A stretch of DNA of 64,000 nt from Streptomyces sp. CB02959 (GCF_002803155.1 NZ_NNBP01000006.1:62001-126000); one strand, 5' to 3'. Shown: positions 8,985 to 17,642, numbered from the stretch's first letter. Notes: generated by a model from the sequence alone, not told the origin. Translations and numbers: made by a program.

Positions 8985-9033
8985 CACGGGTCATGGGTCA
9001 TGGGTCATGGGGCATGGGGCATGGAGCACGGGG
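8985..9033. repeat. Tandem 7-base repeat, seven copies
   Basis: Seven consecutive units of consensus CATGGGK (starting at 8985, 8992, 8999, 9006, 9013, 9020 and 9027). It runs directly into the hairpin that ends the leftward transcript. Confidence 0.8.
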
Positions 9034-9059
9034 GCCGCGACCGTTCGGCCGGGCCCCCG
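9029..9059 (-). terminator. Hairpin after the 97-residue gene
   Basis: Arms CGGGGGCC (9029-9036) and GGCCCCCG (9052-9059) form an 8-base-pair stem just past the leftward stop at 9085. Probably terminates the HNH nuclease operon. Confidence 0.5.
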
Positions 9060-9084
9060 TCGGGGTGTCCGGTGGGCGCCGGCG

Positions 9085-9378
9085 TCAGGGACGCGGGGCG
9101 GTACCGGGCATCTGGGCGGCACCGCCGGCGCGCACCGCCTCCAGCGCCGCCCGGTGGAGCGCGTCGATGCCCCCGGGCGGAATCCGGACAGAGCCGCCTT
9201 CGAGGTCGTAGGACTCCTCGGCGCCGGTGTACTGGATGACGACGCCGGCGGTCCCGTCGCCCCTGGCGGTGGTGGTGACGGTCAGGTCGCCGGTGATGAC
9301 GCCGACCTGAACCGTCATCGCGCCACCGGGGCCGGCCGTGACCCGGTCGGTGAGTGCGTGGTGCTCGGGGGTGGTCAC
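9085..9378 (-). CDS. 97-residue protein coupled to the HNH nuclease gene
   Basis: The GTG at 9378 overlaps the TGA of the upstream nuclease gene (GTGA), a classic coupling arrangement, and gives a 97-residue acidic protein with no signal peptide. Its centre alternates beta-prone residues (MTVQVGVITGDLTVTT, then GVVIQYTGAEESYDL) and the end is a short helix. No family recognised. Because its partner is exported and it appears to stay inside, it could be an accessory or protective protein, but this is only inference from position. Confidence 0.6.
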   Translation of the reverse strand: MTTPEHHALTDRVTAGPGGAMTVQVGVITGDLTVTTTARGDGTAGVVIQYTGAEESYDLEGGSVRIPPGGIDALHRAALEAVRAGGAAQMPGTAPRP

Positions 9379-10142
9379 TGTTCGCAGGTGTCCAGCATCT
9401 CGGTGAGCTTGTCCTTCTCCGGTTCGGTGATGTTCAGGTGGTAGAGGTGTTTGACGTCGGTCCAGGCGCGGGCGTAGGTGCACCAGTAGGCGTGCCGCGG
9501 CGGGGACCACTGGTCCGGTGACTGGTCGCCCTTCTGCCGGTTGGAGGAGGCCGATACGGCGATCAGCTGGGCGTGCACGAGGTCGTTGGCGAACGCCCGG
9601 CGCTCGGGGGTGGTCCACTCGTCGGCACCGGAGCGCCAGGCGTTGGCCAGCGGCACGATGTGGTCGATGTCGAGCTGGCCGGAGACGTGGAAGACCTTTG
9701 CGTCGTACTCGCTGAACCACGTGCCGGAAATGGCCCGGCACTTCTCGTCCTGCTTGACGTCCTCCCCGTCCCGGGCGAGGACCACCTCGCGGGTGTCGCA
9801 TTCCCCGTACTGCTTGATCCAGTGCGGGAATTTCGCGCGGCTGTAGCCGTTCATCGAATGCGGGGCCGCGATGTGCAGTCCGGCGAGTTCGGCGCGTGCC
9901 ACCGCCTCGGACGGTGGCTCGGGGAGTTTCAGCGGGACGGTACCGAACGCGGCCTCGGCGGGCCGCAGTTCGGGGGCTGGGGCGGGGGCAGGGCGCGGAG
10001 CGGGATCGGCTATCGCCGGGGTCGAGGCGACGGGGAGAACCGCTGCGATGATCAGGGCCGTTGTGGTGGCGGCGCGGCGCCACCAGGTATGGGTCGACAC
10101 CCGGAGAGCATCACCAGGCGAAACGATTCCGCATCCCGGCAT
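9375..10142 (-). CDS. Secreted HNH endonuclease
   Basis: A 255-residue protein with an N-terminal signal sequence (basic WWRRAAT, hydrophobic ALIIAAVLPVA, cleavage near PAIA). The second half holds an HNH/DUF1524-like nuclease core: DIDHIVPL (about residues 158-165) supplies the His general base and metal-binding Asp. A downstream ANDLVHAQLIAVSASSNRQKGD segment supplies the Asn and the basic N-R-x-K-x-D end. Such exported nucleases scavenge or attack external DNA. The ATG at 10142 has AAGGAG only 3 bases upstream; a GTG at 10100 would also leave a workable signal peptide. Cysteines around the core probably form disulphides. Its stop overlaps the start of the next gene. Confidence 0.75.
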   Translation of the reverse strand: MPGCGIVSPGDALRVSTHTWWRRAATTTALIIAAVLPVASTPAIADPAPRPAPAPAPELRPAEAAFGTVPLKLPEPPSEAVARAELAGLHIAAPHSMNGYSRAKFPHWIKQYGECDTREVVLARDGEDVKQDEKCRAISGTWFSEYDAKVFHVSGQLDIDHIVPLANAWRSGADEWTTPERRAFANDLVHAQLIAVSASSNRQKGDQSPDQWSPPRHAYWCTYARAWTDVKHLYHLNITEPEKDKLTEMLDTCEQ

Positions 10143-10345
10143 TCACTCCTTGGTGGGTAAATTCGGGAGTCTTGCATTCCGATGCGAATGCGGCCGGTAC
10201 AAAGCGCGCCCCGCCCACGGGAAATGGCCGCGGCCCGGCACCGGGAAGTACGGATTTCCGGCGGCCTTCCGACGGCTTTCCGGCAGTTTTCCGACGGCCG
10301 GCCGCCGTCCCCGGCAGGGCACGCCGCCGGGCAACGCGGTCCCGT

Positions 10346-11356
10346 TCAGCGGCGGTTGGGAACCCGTTCCCACCAGGTCACACAGCGCAGGCACCACTCC
10401 ACCGGGCCGTACCGGAAGCGGGCCAGCCACCAGCGGCCGAAGAGCGTCTGGACGGTGAGGATCACCGGGGCCGACGCCATGGCCGCGCCCCAGTGGAGGG
10501 AGTGCCGCAGACCGAGCACCGGGGCGGCCGCGACGACCAGGAGGGTGGCGGTCAGGTAGTTGGTGAGCGCCATGCGGCCGAGCGGTTCCAGCACCGCGGA
10601 CAGGGGGGTGCCCAGCCGGGTGCGCAGCAGCAGGAGCAGGGTGGCCGCGTAGGCGACGGCGGCCAGCAGTCCGGCCCCGGCGGCGACCCGGGTGGCGTGG
10701 GCATCGGCACGATCGATGGCGTACTGCCACCAGACCGCCGCCGCCGCGAGCGGCGCGGTCACCGCGAGCACCGCGGCGAGCCGGCCGGTGCGGTGCTCCA
10801 GGGCGCGCGGCAGGCCCAGACGGGCGCCCGCGAGGCCGAGGAGGAACAGGCCCGGGATCGTGGGGATGCCGCCCGAGGCGAGCGTCACGGAGGCGAGGGT
10901 GAGGGCGGCGCCGGCCCCGAGGACGAGCGGGGTGGGCAGCCAGGTGGCGGGCAGCAGCACGATCAGCCCGATGACGGCGTAGGGGGTGAGCGCCTCTCCG
11001 GGGTGCAGCAGTTGGTGTGCCGCCCCGAGGACGCCGAGCGCGGCCAGGCGCCGTACGAGGAGCAGCCGCGGCCGGTCCGAGCGGCGGGCGGCACCGTCGA
11101 GGAAGAGCGCGAAGCTGATGCCGAAGAGGAACGAGAAGATCGGGAAGAAGCGTTCCTGGACGGTGAGGTCCAAGAGGGCGCGGACCGGGTGCAGGCCCCC
11201 GGTGCTCGGCCCGAAGCGCATGTCGGTGATCTGCGGGACGTTGACCAGGAGGATGCCGCACAGCGCGAACCCGCGGAGGGCGTCCAGGGCGCGGATGCGG
11301 TGCCGGCCGGGCGCCGGGGCCGGTGCGGGCGGTGCCGGGGTGGAGGTCTGCTGCAT
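10346..11356 (-). CDS. DUF418 family membrane protein
   Basis: A 336-residue polytopic protein of the DUF418/YeiB type. It begins with a Pro-rich stretch, then IRALDALRGFALCGILLVN (typical first helix of the family), then FSFLFGISFALFLDGA, and about eight to ten membrane segments. The C-terminal GRMALTNYLTATLL and PVEWCLRCVTWWERV blocks are characteristic of DUF418. Function is unknown; transport or modification of a cell-surface compound is often suggested. It is downstream of the two-component genes on the same strand, and two copies of the palindrome found before the kinase gene lie just upstream. Confidence 0.8.
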   Translation of the reverse strand: MQQTSTPAPPAPAPAPGRHRIRALDALRGFALCGILLVNVPQITDMRFGPSTGGLHPVRALLDLTVQERFFPIFSFLFGISFALFLDGAARRSDRPRLLLVRRLAALGVLGAAHQLLHPGEALTPYAVIGLIVLLPATWLPTPLVLGAGAALTLASVTLASGGIPTIPGLFLLGLAGARLGLPRALEHRTGRLAAVLAVTAPLAAAAVWWQYAIDRADAHATRVAAGAGLLAAVAYAATLLLLLRTRLGTPLSAVLEPLGRMALTNYLTATLLVVAAAPVLGLRHSLHWGAAMASAPVILTVQTLFGRWWLARFRYGPVEWCLRCVTWWERVPNRR

Positions 11357-11393
11357 GCCTCCACGGTCGGCCGGCGGGGGCGCCCGTGGCCTC

Positions 11394-11440
11394 TGCCGTT
11401 CGGCCGAAATCGCCCGGTCGCCCTCGGCCGAACGGCCGAC
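11394..11440 (-). promoter_or_regulatory. Two copies of a TCGGCCGAACGGC element
   Basis: The 18-base element at 11423-11440 (CTCGGCCGAACGGCCGAC) and an inverted copy at 11394-11408 share the 13-base core TCGGCCGAACGGC. Both lie 38-84 bases upstream of the DUF418 start. The same element, as a perfect palindrome, stands before the histidine kinase gene (13459-13476). Likely binding sites of the adjacent response regulator. Confidence 0.55.
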
Positions 11441-11481
11441 CCTGCGCCGGGCCCGCGGCCGGGTAGGGCGGCGGCCGGTGG

Positions 11482-12204
11482 TCAGCGGGACCGCACGGCG
11501 CCCGTTTCCCAGGCCCAGGCGGCGATCTCCACGCGATTGCGGACGCCCAACTTGGTCTGGATGCTCCCCAGGTGCGTCTTCACGGTGCCGAGGGAGAGGT
11601 GGAGCTCCTGGCAGATCTCCTGGTTGGTGCGCCCCCGGGCGACCAGTCCGGCCACGTCCATCTCACGGTCCGTGAGCGGTCCCGCGGGTGGTCCGCCGGT
11701 GTCCGCGCCGGGGGCCGCGCCCTGGTGCGGGCCGAGCCGTTCCAGCAGCCGCAGCGTCACCGACGGCGAGACCAGCGCGTCGCCGCGGGCCGCGGCCCGG
11801 ACCGCCTCGACCAGCAGGCCGGGGCCGGCGTCCTTGAGGAGGAATCCGCAGGCACCGCCCTGGAGGGCGCCGTAGACGTAGTCGTCCTGGTCGAAGGTGG
11901 TCACCACGACGACCCGCAGCGGATCGGTGGCGTCCGGTCCGGCGAGGATCCGGGTGACGTCCAGGCCGTCGAGCTTGGGCATCCGGATGTCCACCAGGCA
12001 GACGTCGGGCCGCAGCCGCCGGGCGACCTCCACGCACGCCGCGCCGTCGGCGACCTCGGCGATCACCTCGATGTCGGGTTGGGCGTCGAGGATCAGCTGG
12101 AAGCCGGTACGGACCATCTCCTGGTCGTCGGCGATGAGCACGCGGGTCGCGGGGGCCCGGTGCGCGGATTCCGGCGCGGGTGGGGACGTCGGGTAAGGGC
12201 TCAC
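11482..12204 (-). CDS. NarL/LuxR-type response regulator
   Basis: A 240-residue regulator. Residues 20-135 form the receiver domain: acidic pair Asp26/Asp27, phosphoacceptor Asp72 in VCLVDIRMP, switch Thr in VVTTFD and Lys in FLLKDAG. Residues about 175-238 form the LuxR HTH (LTDREMDVAGLVARGRTNQ, LSLGTVKTHLGSI, KLGVRNRVEI). The GTG start overlaps the TGA of the upstream kinase gene. With that kinase it forms a typical actinobacterial two-component system that controls transcription. Shared palindromes suggest it regulates its own operon and the DUF418 gene. Confidence 0.9.
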   Translation of the reverse strand: MSPYPTSPPAPESAHRAPATRVLIADDQEMVRTGFQLILDAQPDIEVIAEVADGAACVEVARRLRPDVCLVDIRMPKLDGLDVTRILAGPDATDPLRVVVVTTFDQDDYVYGALQGGACGFLLKDAGPGLLVEAVRAAARGDALVSPSVTLRLLERLGPHQGAAPGADTGGPPAGPLTDREMDVAGLVARGRTNQEICQELHLSLGTVKTHLGSIQTKLGVRNRVEIAAWAWETGAVRSR

Positions 12205-13424
12205 GGTTCCGATCGTGCCATGCCGGCGTCGGCGTCCGGGCCCTGGTCGAGCACCGGGAACGTCGCGGTCAGCTGCCAGCCGCCCTCCGGCGTCGGCCCG
12301 GCGGTCAGCGAGCCGCCGACCGCCTCGGCACGTTCGCGCAGGCCGACCAGTCCGAAGCCGCCGCGGCCCCCGGCGGGTGCGGCGGCGTGCTCGGCGGACG
12401 GGCCGTTGCTCACCTCGACGGCGAGTTGCCCGGTGCGGAGGGCTGCGCGGACGGCCACCGTGGACGCGCCTGACGCGTGCCGCCGCACGTTGGTCAGGGC
12501 CTCCTGCACCGCGCGCTGGACGGAGGTCTCCACTTCGGGTGCGAGGCGGGCGCGGCGGGCGGCTGCGCCGATCCGGACCGTGGCGTCCGGTCCGCCGCCC
12601 CGGGAGAAGTCGGCGGCCAGTTCGGCCAGCGCGGCGTAGAGCTCACCGGGGCGCACCGCGCGGCCCTCTTCCTCGCGCAGGACCCGGACCAGGCGGCGCA
12701 TCGAGTCCAGCGTCTCCAGTCCCGCCTTCTCGATCCCGAGCAGCATGGTGTCGACGCGCTCGGGGGCGGTCTCACGGATCGTCCGGGCGGCCTGGGCCTG
12801 GATGACGATGCCGGTCACGTGGTGGGCCACGAAGTCGTGGAGGTCGCGGGCGAGTTCCCGCCGTTCGCCCTCGCGTACGGCGACGACGGCGCGGGCCCGG
12901 CGGGCATCCAGGGCCCGCAGGTAGCAGCCCAGGCCGAGGGCGGCGCCGACGGCGAGGGTGAGGAGGAAGGCGAAGTTCACGAATTCGCCGCGGTGCCAGA
13001 GCCGCAGCGGGGCCGCGACGACGGCGGTGCCGAGTGCAGCGCACAGGACGACGGCGACCCGCGGTGGTTCGACCCGCCGGGCGGTGAGCACGAGCAGGCC
13101 CAGCAGCGCCCCGGTCTCCGGCAGGCCCCACGTCCCGGCGGCGCTCCGGCCGGGCACGAGAGCGAGCGCCACGGTCACCGCCCACGAGCCGGCCGCCGCG
13201 ACCGCCGACCGGCGTCCTGCGGTCGACCACCCGTCGGGCATCAGCAGCAGCGTCGCGAACAGCGGCGCGGTGGCCAGGGGGACGAAGTCCGCCGCGCTGT
13301 GCGGATAGCCGGTCAGTGGTTGGACGCTCGCCCAGTCGGCCAGCCAGAACAGGGCGAGGACCAGGGACAGCGAGCCGGTGGCCATCCACCGGGCCCGGCG
13401 CGGGAAGGGTGCGTGACGTTCCAC
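12201..13424 (-). CDS. NarL-type sensor histidine kinase
   Basis: A 407-residue kinase with five to six predicted membrane helices between residues 14 and 170 and almost no extracellular domain. It has a HisKA_3 dimerisation region with phosphoacceptor His196 in RDLHDFVAHHV, and a HATPase domain (EALTNVRRHASG as the N box; GGFGLVGLRERAEAVGG as the G box). It passes phosphate to Asp72 of the overlapping response regulator. The GTG at 13424 has only a weak, very close purine stretch (CCGGAG). The stimulus is unknown; a sensor with little outside the membrane often reads membrane stress. Confidence 0.9.
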   Translation of the reverse strand: MERHAPFPRRARWMATGSLSLVLALFWLADWASVQPLTGYPHSAADFVPLATAPLFATLLLMPDGWSTAGRRSAVAAAGSWAVTVALALVPGRSAAGTWGLPETGALLGLLVLTARRVEPPRVAVVLCAALGTAVVAAPLRLWHRGEFVNFAFLLTLAVGAALGLGCYLRALDARRARAVVAVREGERRELARDLHDFVAHHVTGIVIQAQAARTIRETAPERVDTMLLGIEKAGLETLDSMRRLVRVLREEEGRAVRPGELYAALAELAADFSRGGGPDATVRIGAAARRARLAPEVETSVQRAVQEALTNVRRHASGASTVAVRAALRTGQLAVEVSNGPSAEHAAAPAGGRGGFGLVGLRERAEAVGGSLTAGPTPEGGWQLTATFPVLDQGPDADAGMARSEP

Positions 13425-13458
13425 TCCGGCAGGTTACGCAGGCACCGGCGCGCGACGG

Positions 13459-13476
13459 GTCGGCCGAACGGCCGAC
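13459..13476 (-). promoter_or_regulatory. Palindromic operator before the kinase gene
   Basis: GTCGGCCGAACGGCCGAC is a perfect 7-4-7 inverted repeat, 35 bases upstream of the kinase start. The same core occurs twice before the DUF418 gene. Its place in the promoter suggests autoregulation by the response regulator. Confidence 0.55.
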
Positions 13477-13684
13477 CTGCCCGGCCGCCCGCGGTGGCAG
13501 GTCACGGTGCGGGCGGGCGTGCGCCGAACGTCGTCAGCGGCGGGAACGATGCGGGGCCCGCCTTCACCGCGTACGTGGTCGACGACCGGTGCGGGGGGGG
13601 CGGATGACGCGGGGTCCGGTTGTCAGTGGCCGCCCGTAAGGTCGTCTCATCATCCTGCTTCGGTTTCGACAGTGACGAGGGACC

Positions 13685-14281
13685 ATGTTCGAAGAGCGGC
13701 TCGCCGAGTTCTCCCGCGAGCGACTGGACGGCCGTCCGATCCCGGACGACTTGCGCGCGATGCTGGAGGCGGAGTGGGGCGGCCGCACGGAGATAGCTGA
13801 CCTGCTGGGCCTCACCTTCTTCGAACCCGGGCAGCTCCACCCGCTCCTCGACACCAGCTACCTCAGCGAGAAGGAGCGCGCCGACCCCGAGATGCAGGCC
13901 GTCAACGCCGCGGCCGCGGAGATGGCCCGGTACGTCAAGCTCGTCGCCGAGGGCGGCAAGGGCTGGATCGGCTACTGGCACCACCCGGACGAGCCCGCGG
14001 ACGGCCCCACGCCCCTCATCGAGCTCGACACCGAGTTCACCTACTGGAGCATGGCCGGCCGCACCCTCGCCGAGGCATGCGCCGCCGACCAGGCCGAATA
14101 CCATGACGAGCCCGATGAGCGGCGGGCGTTCGCGCTGCTGTCCGCCCAGCTCGCCGAGTTCGGTCTGCCGCTCGGCGTGACCGACTACGACGCCCTCGAC
14201 GAGCTGGAGTTCACGGTGGACCCGGAGGAGCTGACCGACGACCTCATCGACGCCGAGCGGGCCCGCCGCGGTCTCGGCTGA
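13685..14281 (+). CDS. SUKH (SMI1/KNR4)-like hypothetical protein
   Basis: A 198-residue acidic cytosolic protein beginning MFEERLAEFSRERLDG. The middle, WIGYWHHP followed by PLIELDTEFTYWSMAG and a TLAEACA helix, resembles the end of SMI1/KNR4 (SUKH) domains. That superfamily includes immunity proteins of toxin systems and uncharacterised housekeeping proteins. The start of the domain is not clear, so the assignment is tentative. It stands alone and is transcribed away from the two-component operon. Confidence 0.6.
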   Translation: MFEERLAEFSRERLDGRPIPDDLRAMLEAEWGGRTEIADLLGLTFFEPGQLHPLLDTSYLSEKERADPEMQAVNAAAAEMARYVKLVAEGGKGWIGYWHHPDEPADGPTPLIELDTEFTYWSMAGRTLAEACAADQAEYHDEPDERRAFALLSAQLAEFGLPLGVTDYDALDELEFTVDPEELTDDLIDAERARRGLG

Positions 14282-14450
14282 GCGGTGGTGCGGCGCGGGG
14301 TGTGCGGGCCGTGGCGGCCGTGGTCGCCGGTGCGGGCGGGGGACGGCGCGCAGCGGGCGGCAGGGCGGCGGCGCCCGGGTGCCTGATCGTCGCGGGGGTG
14401 CCGGAGGGGAAGTCGAGGGTGCCGACGCCGAGGGCCGGGCTCGCCGGGGC

Positions 14451-15491
14451 TCAGCTGTCGTAGTGGAGCGTGCCGTCCTCGTCCATGGTCGGGTGGATCT
14501 TCGTCGGGCCGTAGTCGTCGACGTCCGACGGACGGGGCGACTCCGGGCCGTCGGGGCCGGTGCGGACCATCCGCTCGATGCGGCAGATCTGGAACGCCTT
14601 GTCGCCCACCCGCACCTCGTTGGCGCGGCCGGCGGCCTTGAACTCCTCGGCGGCCTGCGCGTAGCGCTGCCGTTCCGCGTCGCTGAACTTGTAGACCTCG
14701 GGCCAGAATTCGACCATGGCGTCGGCGAGCAGCCGCCGTGCCTCGTGCGGGGTCGGCATCAGCGCTCCCCGCGGTTGCCAGCCCCCGTGGCGGCGTTCGG
14801 CCACGCCGAAGCCGACCGGCAGCAGGACGACGTCCGGGTAGGCCGTGCGGGCGCGTTCGGACTCTTCGCGGACGGCGGTGGGGAAGCGCGTCCCGGAGTA
14901 GGCGAAGCCCTGGAGCGCGACCTTCATGGCCGCGGCCATGGGGCTGGTCTCGCGGCCGGGGACGAGGGCGAAGTCCCGGTCCGGTGACGGGGTGGTGCCG
15001 CACCGGCCCTCCCAGGTGCGGTCGACCGGTTCGAGGTCGGTGGGCCGGGGTGGTTCCAGACCGCTCCGGCCGGTGCGGGCGAACTCGTCGCCGCGGACGA
15101 CCCGGTAGCGGGCGTCGCAGACCGTCAGTTCGTCGAGCGGTTCGCTTTCCAACCGCGCGACCGCGGCCAGCAGTTCGCGCCGCACGGCGGGATCGTCGGT
15201 CTCGTCCTTGGCCTTGAACCACAGGTGGGAGTTGAGGGTGTCCCGGGTGTCCTGCGGGGTTCCGTCCGTGACGGGTTTCAACAGGCGCCATTCCGGCTCG
15301 TGTTCGGGCTTCCGCGCGGGGTCCGCGGGGTCGAGGACGGCGAGACCGAAGACCGGGCCGCGGAGCGCGAGGTCCGGATAGCGGCGGGAGGCGTCCACGG
15401 CGTCCGCCTCCGCGACCCACTCGGCAGGGTCGTCGCGCCGCATCAGGTCCTGGTGCAGCCGGTCGATCTGTCGCTTCCAGTCATCGGTCAT
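14451..15491 (-). CDS. DUF5954-like hypothetical protein
   Basis: A 346-residue cytosolic protein starting MTDDWKRQIDRLHQDLM; the frame stays open upstream, but this ATG at 15491 gives a sensible N terminus near the divergent NUDIX promoter. It contains long acidic helical segments and conserved-looking blocks (LNSHLWFKAKDETDDPAVRREL, VCDARYRVVRGDEFAR, GPESPRPSDVDDYGPT). The pattern matches the Streptomyces-specific DUF5954 family as remembered. No catalytic motif, signal or membrane segment is visible. Function unknown. Confidence 0.6.
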   Translation of the reverse strand: MTDDWKRQIDRLHQDLMRRDDPAEWVAEADAVDASRRYPDLALRGPVFGLAVLDPADPARKPEHEPEWRLLKPVTDGTPQDTRDTLNSHLWFKAKDETDDPAVRRELLAAVARLESEPLDELTVCDARYRVVRGDEFARTGRSGLEPPRPTDLEPVDRTWEGRCGTTPSPDRDFALVPGRETSPMAAAMKVALQGFAYSGTRFPTAVREESERARTAYPDVVLLPVGFGVAERRHGGWQPRGALMPTPHEARRLLADAMVEFWPEVYKFSDAERQRYAQAAEEFKAAGRANEVRVGDKAFQICRIERMVRTGPDGPESPRPSDVDDYGPTKIHPTMDEDGTLHYDS

Positions 15492-15627
15492 GCGCGCATT
15501 GTGGCCGCTGTACGCGCCGGGTTCGGCCTGAACGGTGGATGTGACCCACTCCTGTGGGTGAATGTGCGGGAAAGTGTTGCCGCCCCGGGATCGGGGCAGG
15601 TCGCCAAAGAGCCGAGAAAGGCACGGG

Positions 15628-16140
15628 ATGGGCAGCGGAACGGGCATGGATACGGGTGCGGTGACCAGCCGGCAGCGGGGGGACCGACCGCCGCAGGCGC
15701 AGACGGTGTTCGGGGTCGGCGTCATCGTGCTGGACGCGGACGGGCGGGTCCTGCTCGGTCTGCACCGCGCGGGGAGCTGGGAGTTGCCCGGCGGCAAGGT
15801 CGATCCGGGCGAGGGCGTGCGGAGCACCGCGGCCCGGGAGCTCCACGAGGAGACGGGTCTGCGCACCGCACCGGACGATGTGCGGGTCTTCGCGATGCTG
15901 CACGACGACGTCCAGGGGCTGAACCGCATCTCGATGGCGTCCCTCGTCACCCGCTTCGAGGGGACGCCGCACGTCGCGGAACCGCAGCACATCAGCCGCT
16001 GGGAGTGGCACTCCCCCACGGCGCTGCCCGGGCCGCTGTTCACGCCGTCCGCGCAGATCCTCAGCGTGTGGCGCCCGGAGTTGGCGATCGCCGCTCCGGC
16101 TGCGCACCGGCTCGATGTGATGTGCGTCGGGACGACCTGA
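15628..16140 (+). CDS. NUDIX hydrolase (MutT-like)
   Basis: A 170-residue protein starting MGSGTGMDTG. The NUDIX box is complete: GGKVDPGE, then RELHEETGL, at about residues 55-78, with the glutamates that bind divalent metal. Such enzymes hydrolyse nucleoside diphosphates linked to another group; the WELPGGK opening is typical of MutT-type housecleaning members. A WEWHSPTALPG block near the C terminus closes the fold. The start at 15628 has a weak GAGAAAGG site; the frame is open to 15562. Divergent from the DUF5954-like gene. Confidence 0.8.
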   Translation: MGSGTGMDTGAVTSRQRGDRPPQAQTVFGVGVIVLDADGRVLLGLHRAGSWELPGGKVDPGEGVRSTAARELHEETGLRTAPDDVRVFAMLHDDVQGLNRISMASLVTRFEGTPHVAEPQHISRWEWHSPTALPGPLFTPSAQILSVWRPELAIAAPAAHRLDVMCVGTT

Positions 16141-16269
16141 CGGAGCCCGGGCCGGTCGCCTGTGGGCCGGACGCCGATGGGGCGGGCGCGGCCACCGTTG
16201 ACCGTGGAGTCGGCGGTGGCCGCCGGAAAGCGGCTGCGGACGGCCGGCCGGTCCGGCGACCATGGGGGC

Positions 16270-16986
16270 ATGCAGACGACCTCAACGCATCCGGCGGTGC
16301 ACCGGCTCGACCTGGGCTACTTCGTCCGACCGGCGTCGGAGACCGGCGGCCCGGAGCCCCGGGTGGAGCCCGCGCTCGCCTACCTCGTGAAGCACGACCG
16401 GGGGCTGCTCCTCTTCGACACCGGCATCGGAGCCGCCGACCCGGAGACCGAGGCGCACTACCGCCCGCAACGCCGCCCGCTCCAGGCCGCGCTGGCCGGT
16501 GCCGGCGTCTCCCTGGCCGACATCTCACTCGTCGTCAACTGCCATCTGCACTTCGACCACTGCGGCGGCAACCCCCTGCTGGCCGGGAAGCCCGTCCTGG
16601 TACAGGACGTGGAGCTGGCCGCGGCGCGGCGCGGCGACTACACCATCGACGAGCTGATCGACTTCCCCGGCGCGTGCTACGAGGAGCTCGCCGGGGAGGC
16701 CGAGATCTGGCCGGGCGTCCGGATCGTGCCGACGCCGGGCCACACCGACGGGCACCAGTCACTGGTCCTCCACCGCCCCGACGGCACGGTGGTGCTGGCC
16801 GGTCAGGCGCATGACTTCGCGTCCCACTACGCCTCCGACCAGCTGGCCCGCCGAGCCGCCCTGGACGGCATGGCGCCGCCGCTCCCCGGCTACCGCCGCT
16901 GGCTTGACCGGCTCGCCGCATTCGACCCGCGCCGGGTGTACTTCGCCCACGACTGCTCGGTCTGGGAGCCGCCGCGCGCCGGATGA
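16270..16986 (+). CDS. Metallo-beta-lactamase-fold hydrolase (lactonase-like)
   Basis: A 238-residue hydrolase with the binuclear-metal motif HxHxDH at residues 92-97 (CHLHFDHCGG), a second His in TPGHTDGHQS (about residue 160), an Asp in VLAGQAHDF and a late His in YFAHDCS. The order and spacing match the N-acyl-homoserine-lactonase subgroup of the metallo-beta-lactamase superfamily, whose members open lactone rings or hydrolyse esters. The natural substrate cannot be read from sequence. Single cytosolic gene, no signal peptide. Confidence 0.75.
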   Translation: MQTTSTHPAVHRLDLGYFVRPASETGGPEPRVEPALAYLVKHDRGLLLFDTGIGAADPETEAHYRPQRRPLQAALAGAGVSLADISLVVNCHLHFDHCGGNPLLAGKPVLVQDVELAAARRGDYTIDELIDFPGACYEELAGEAEIWPGVRIVPTPGHTDGHQSLVLHRPDGTVVLAGQAHDFASHYASDQLARRAALDGMAPPLPGYRRWLDRLAAFDPRRVYFAHDCSVWEPPRAG

Positions 16987-17041
16987 CGGGGGCCACGGGG
17001 ACGGGTGCCGCAGCGGGGAAGCCGAGGCCGCCCGGCCGCGT

Positions 17042-17595
17042 TCAGGCGACCGACTCCGCTGCCTCGTCCCATCCCGGCACCGGTGGCAGCGGCCACACCG
17101 GCGGGACCGGCAACCGCCCGACGGACACCGCCGTCCCCTCGGTGGCACCCTCCGCGGCGGGCCCCTGCGCCGGTGCGCAGCCCGGCCCGGCGCCGGTCAC
17201 CACGACCGTGGCGTCCGTGGCCCGGCCGCTGAGCCAGCCGAGCAGGACCGGAGCTCCGCGGCCAGTGCGTCCGCCGGGCGCGCCGCCGCCTCCGCCACCG
17301 CCCGCGCCAACGCCTCGCTCCCGGCCCCGGGTCCGGGCTCAACTCCGTTGCGGGCGACGGCCAGCAGCCAGGTGTACGCCTCGGCACCGCGCGCCACGTG
17401 GGCGAGGACCTGGCCGCGGGTCCAGCCGGGGAGCCGGGACGGTGCGCGCACCTCGGCGTCGCCGAGTGCGGACAGGGTCGCGTCGAGGCGGGCGCCGGAC
17501 CGGGTGAGTTCGTCGATGAGCCCCGCCGGGTCCGCCGGTCGCACGGGGGGCTCGGGCCGGTTCGGGTCGTCGGGCTGCGGCATGCTGCGGGACAC
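17042..17595 (-). pseudogene. Maleylpyruvate-isomerase-family gene with an internal deletion
   Basis: The GTG at 17595 has AGGAGG 7 bases upstream. The first frame encodes a good N-terminal half of a mycothiol-dependent maleylpyruvate-isomerase/DinB-type protein (LIDELTRSGARLDATLSAL, RLPGWTRGQVLAHVARGAEA). Near 17250 the similarity jumps to another frame, which encodes a C-terminal piece (VLLGWLSGRATDATVVVTG) and stops at 17042. In the intact family about 80-100 residues separate these parts, including the metal-binding H-H-x-D segment, and they are absent here. The gene has therefore lost its centre and its frame. The undisturbed first frame runs on to 17197 and encodes nonsense after the junction. 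Confidence 0.65.
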
Positions 17596-17642
17596 CTCGT
17601 CCCCTCCTGATTCGGCGCGGTCGGTCATCGGTACTCTGCACC

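Noticed and set aside
8894..9033. A CRISPR array
   Set aside because: Units of 7 and 9 bases without spacers, and no cas genes.
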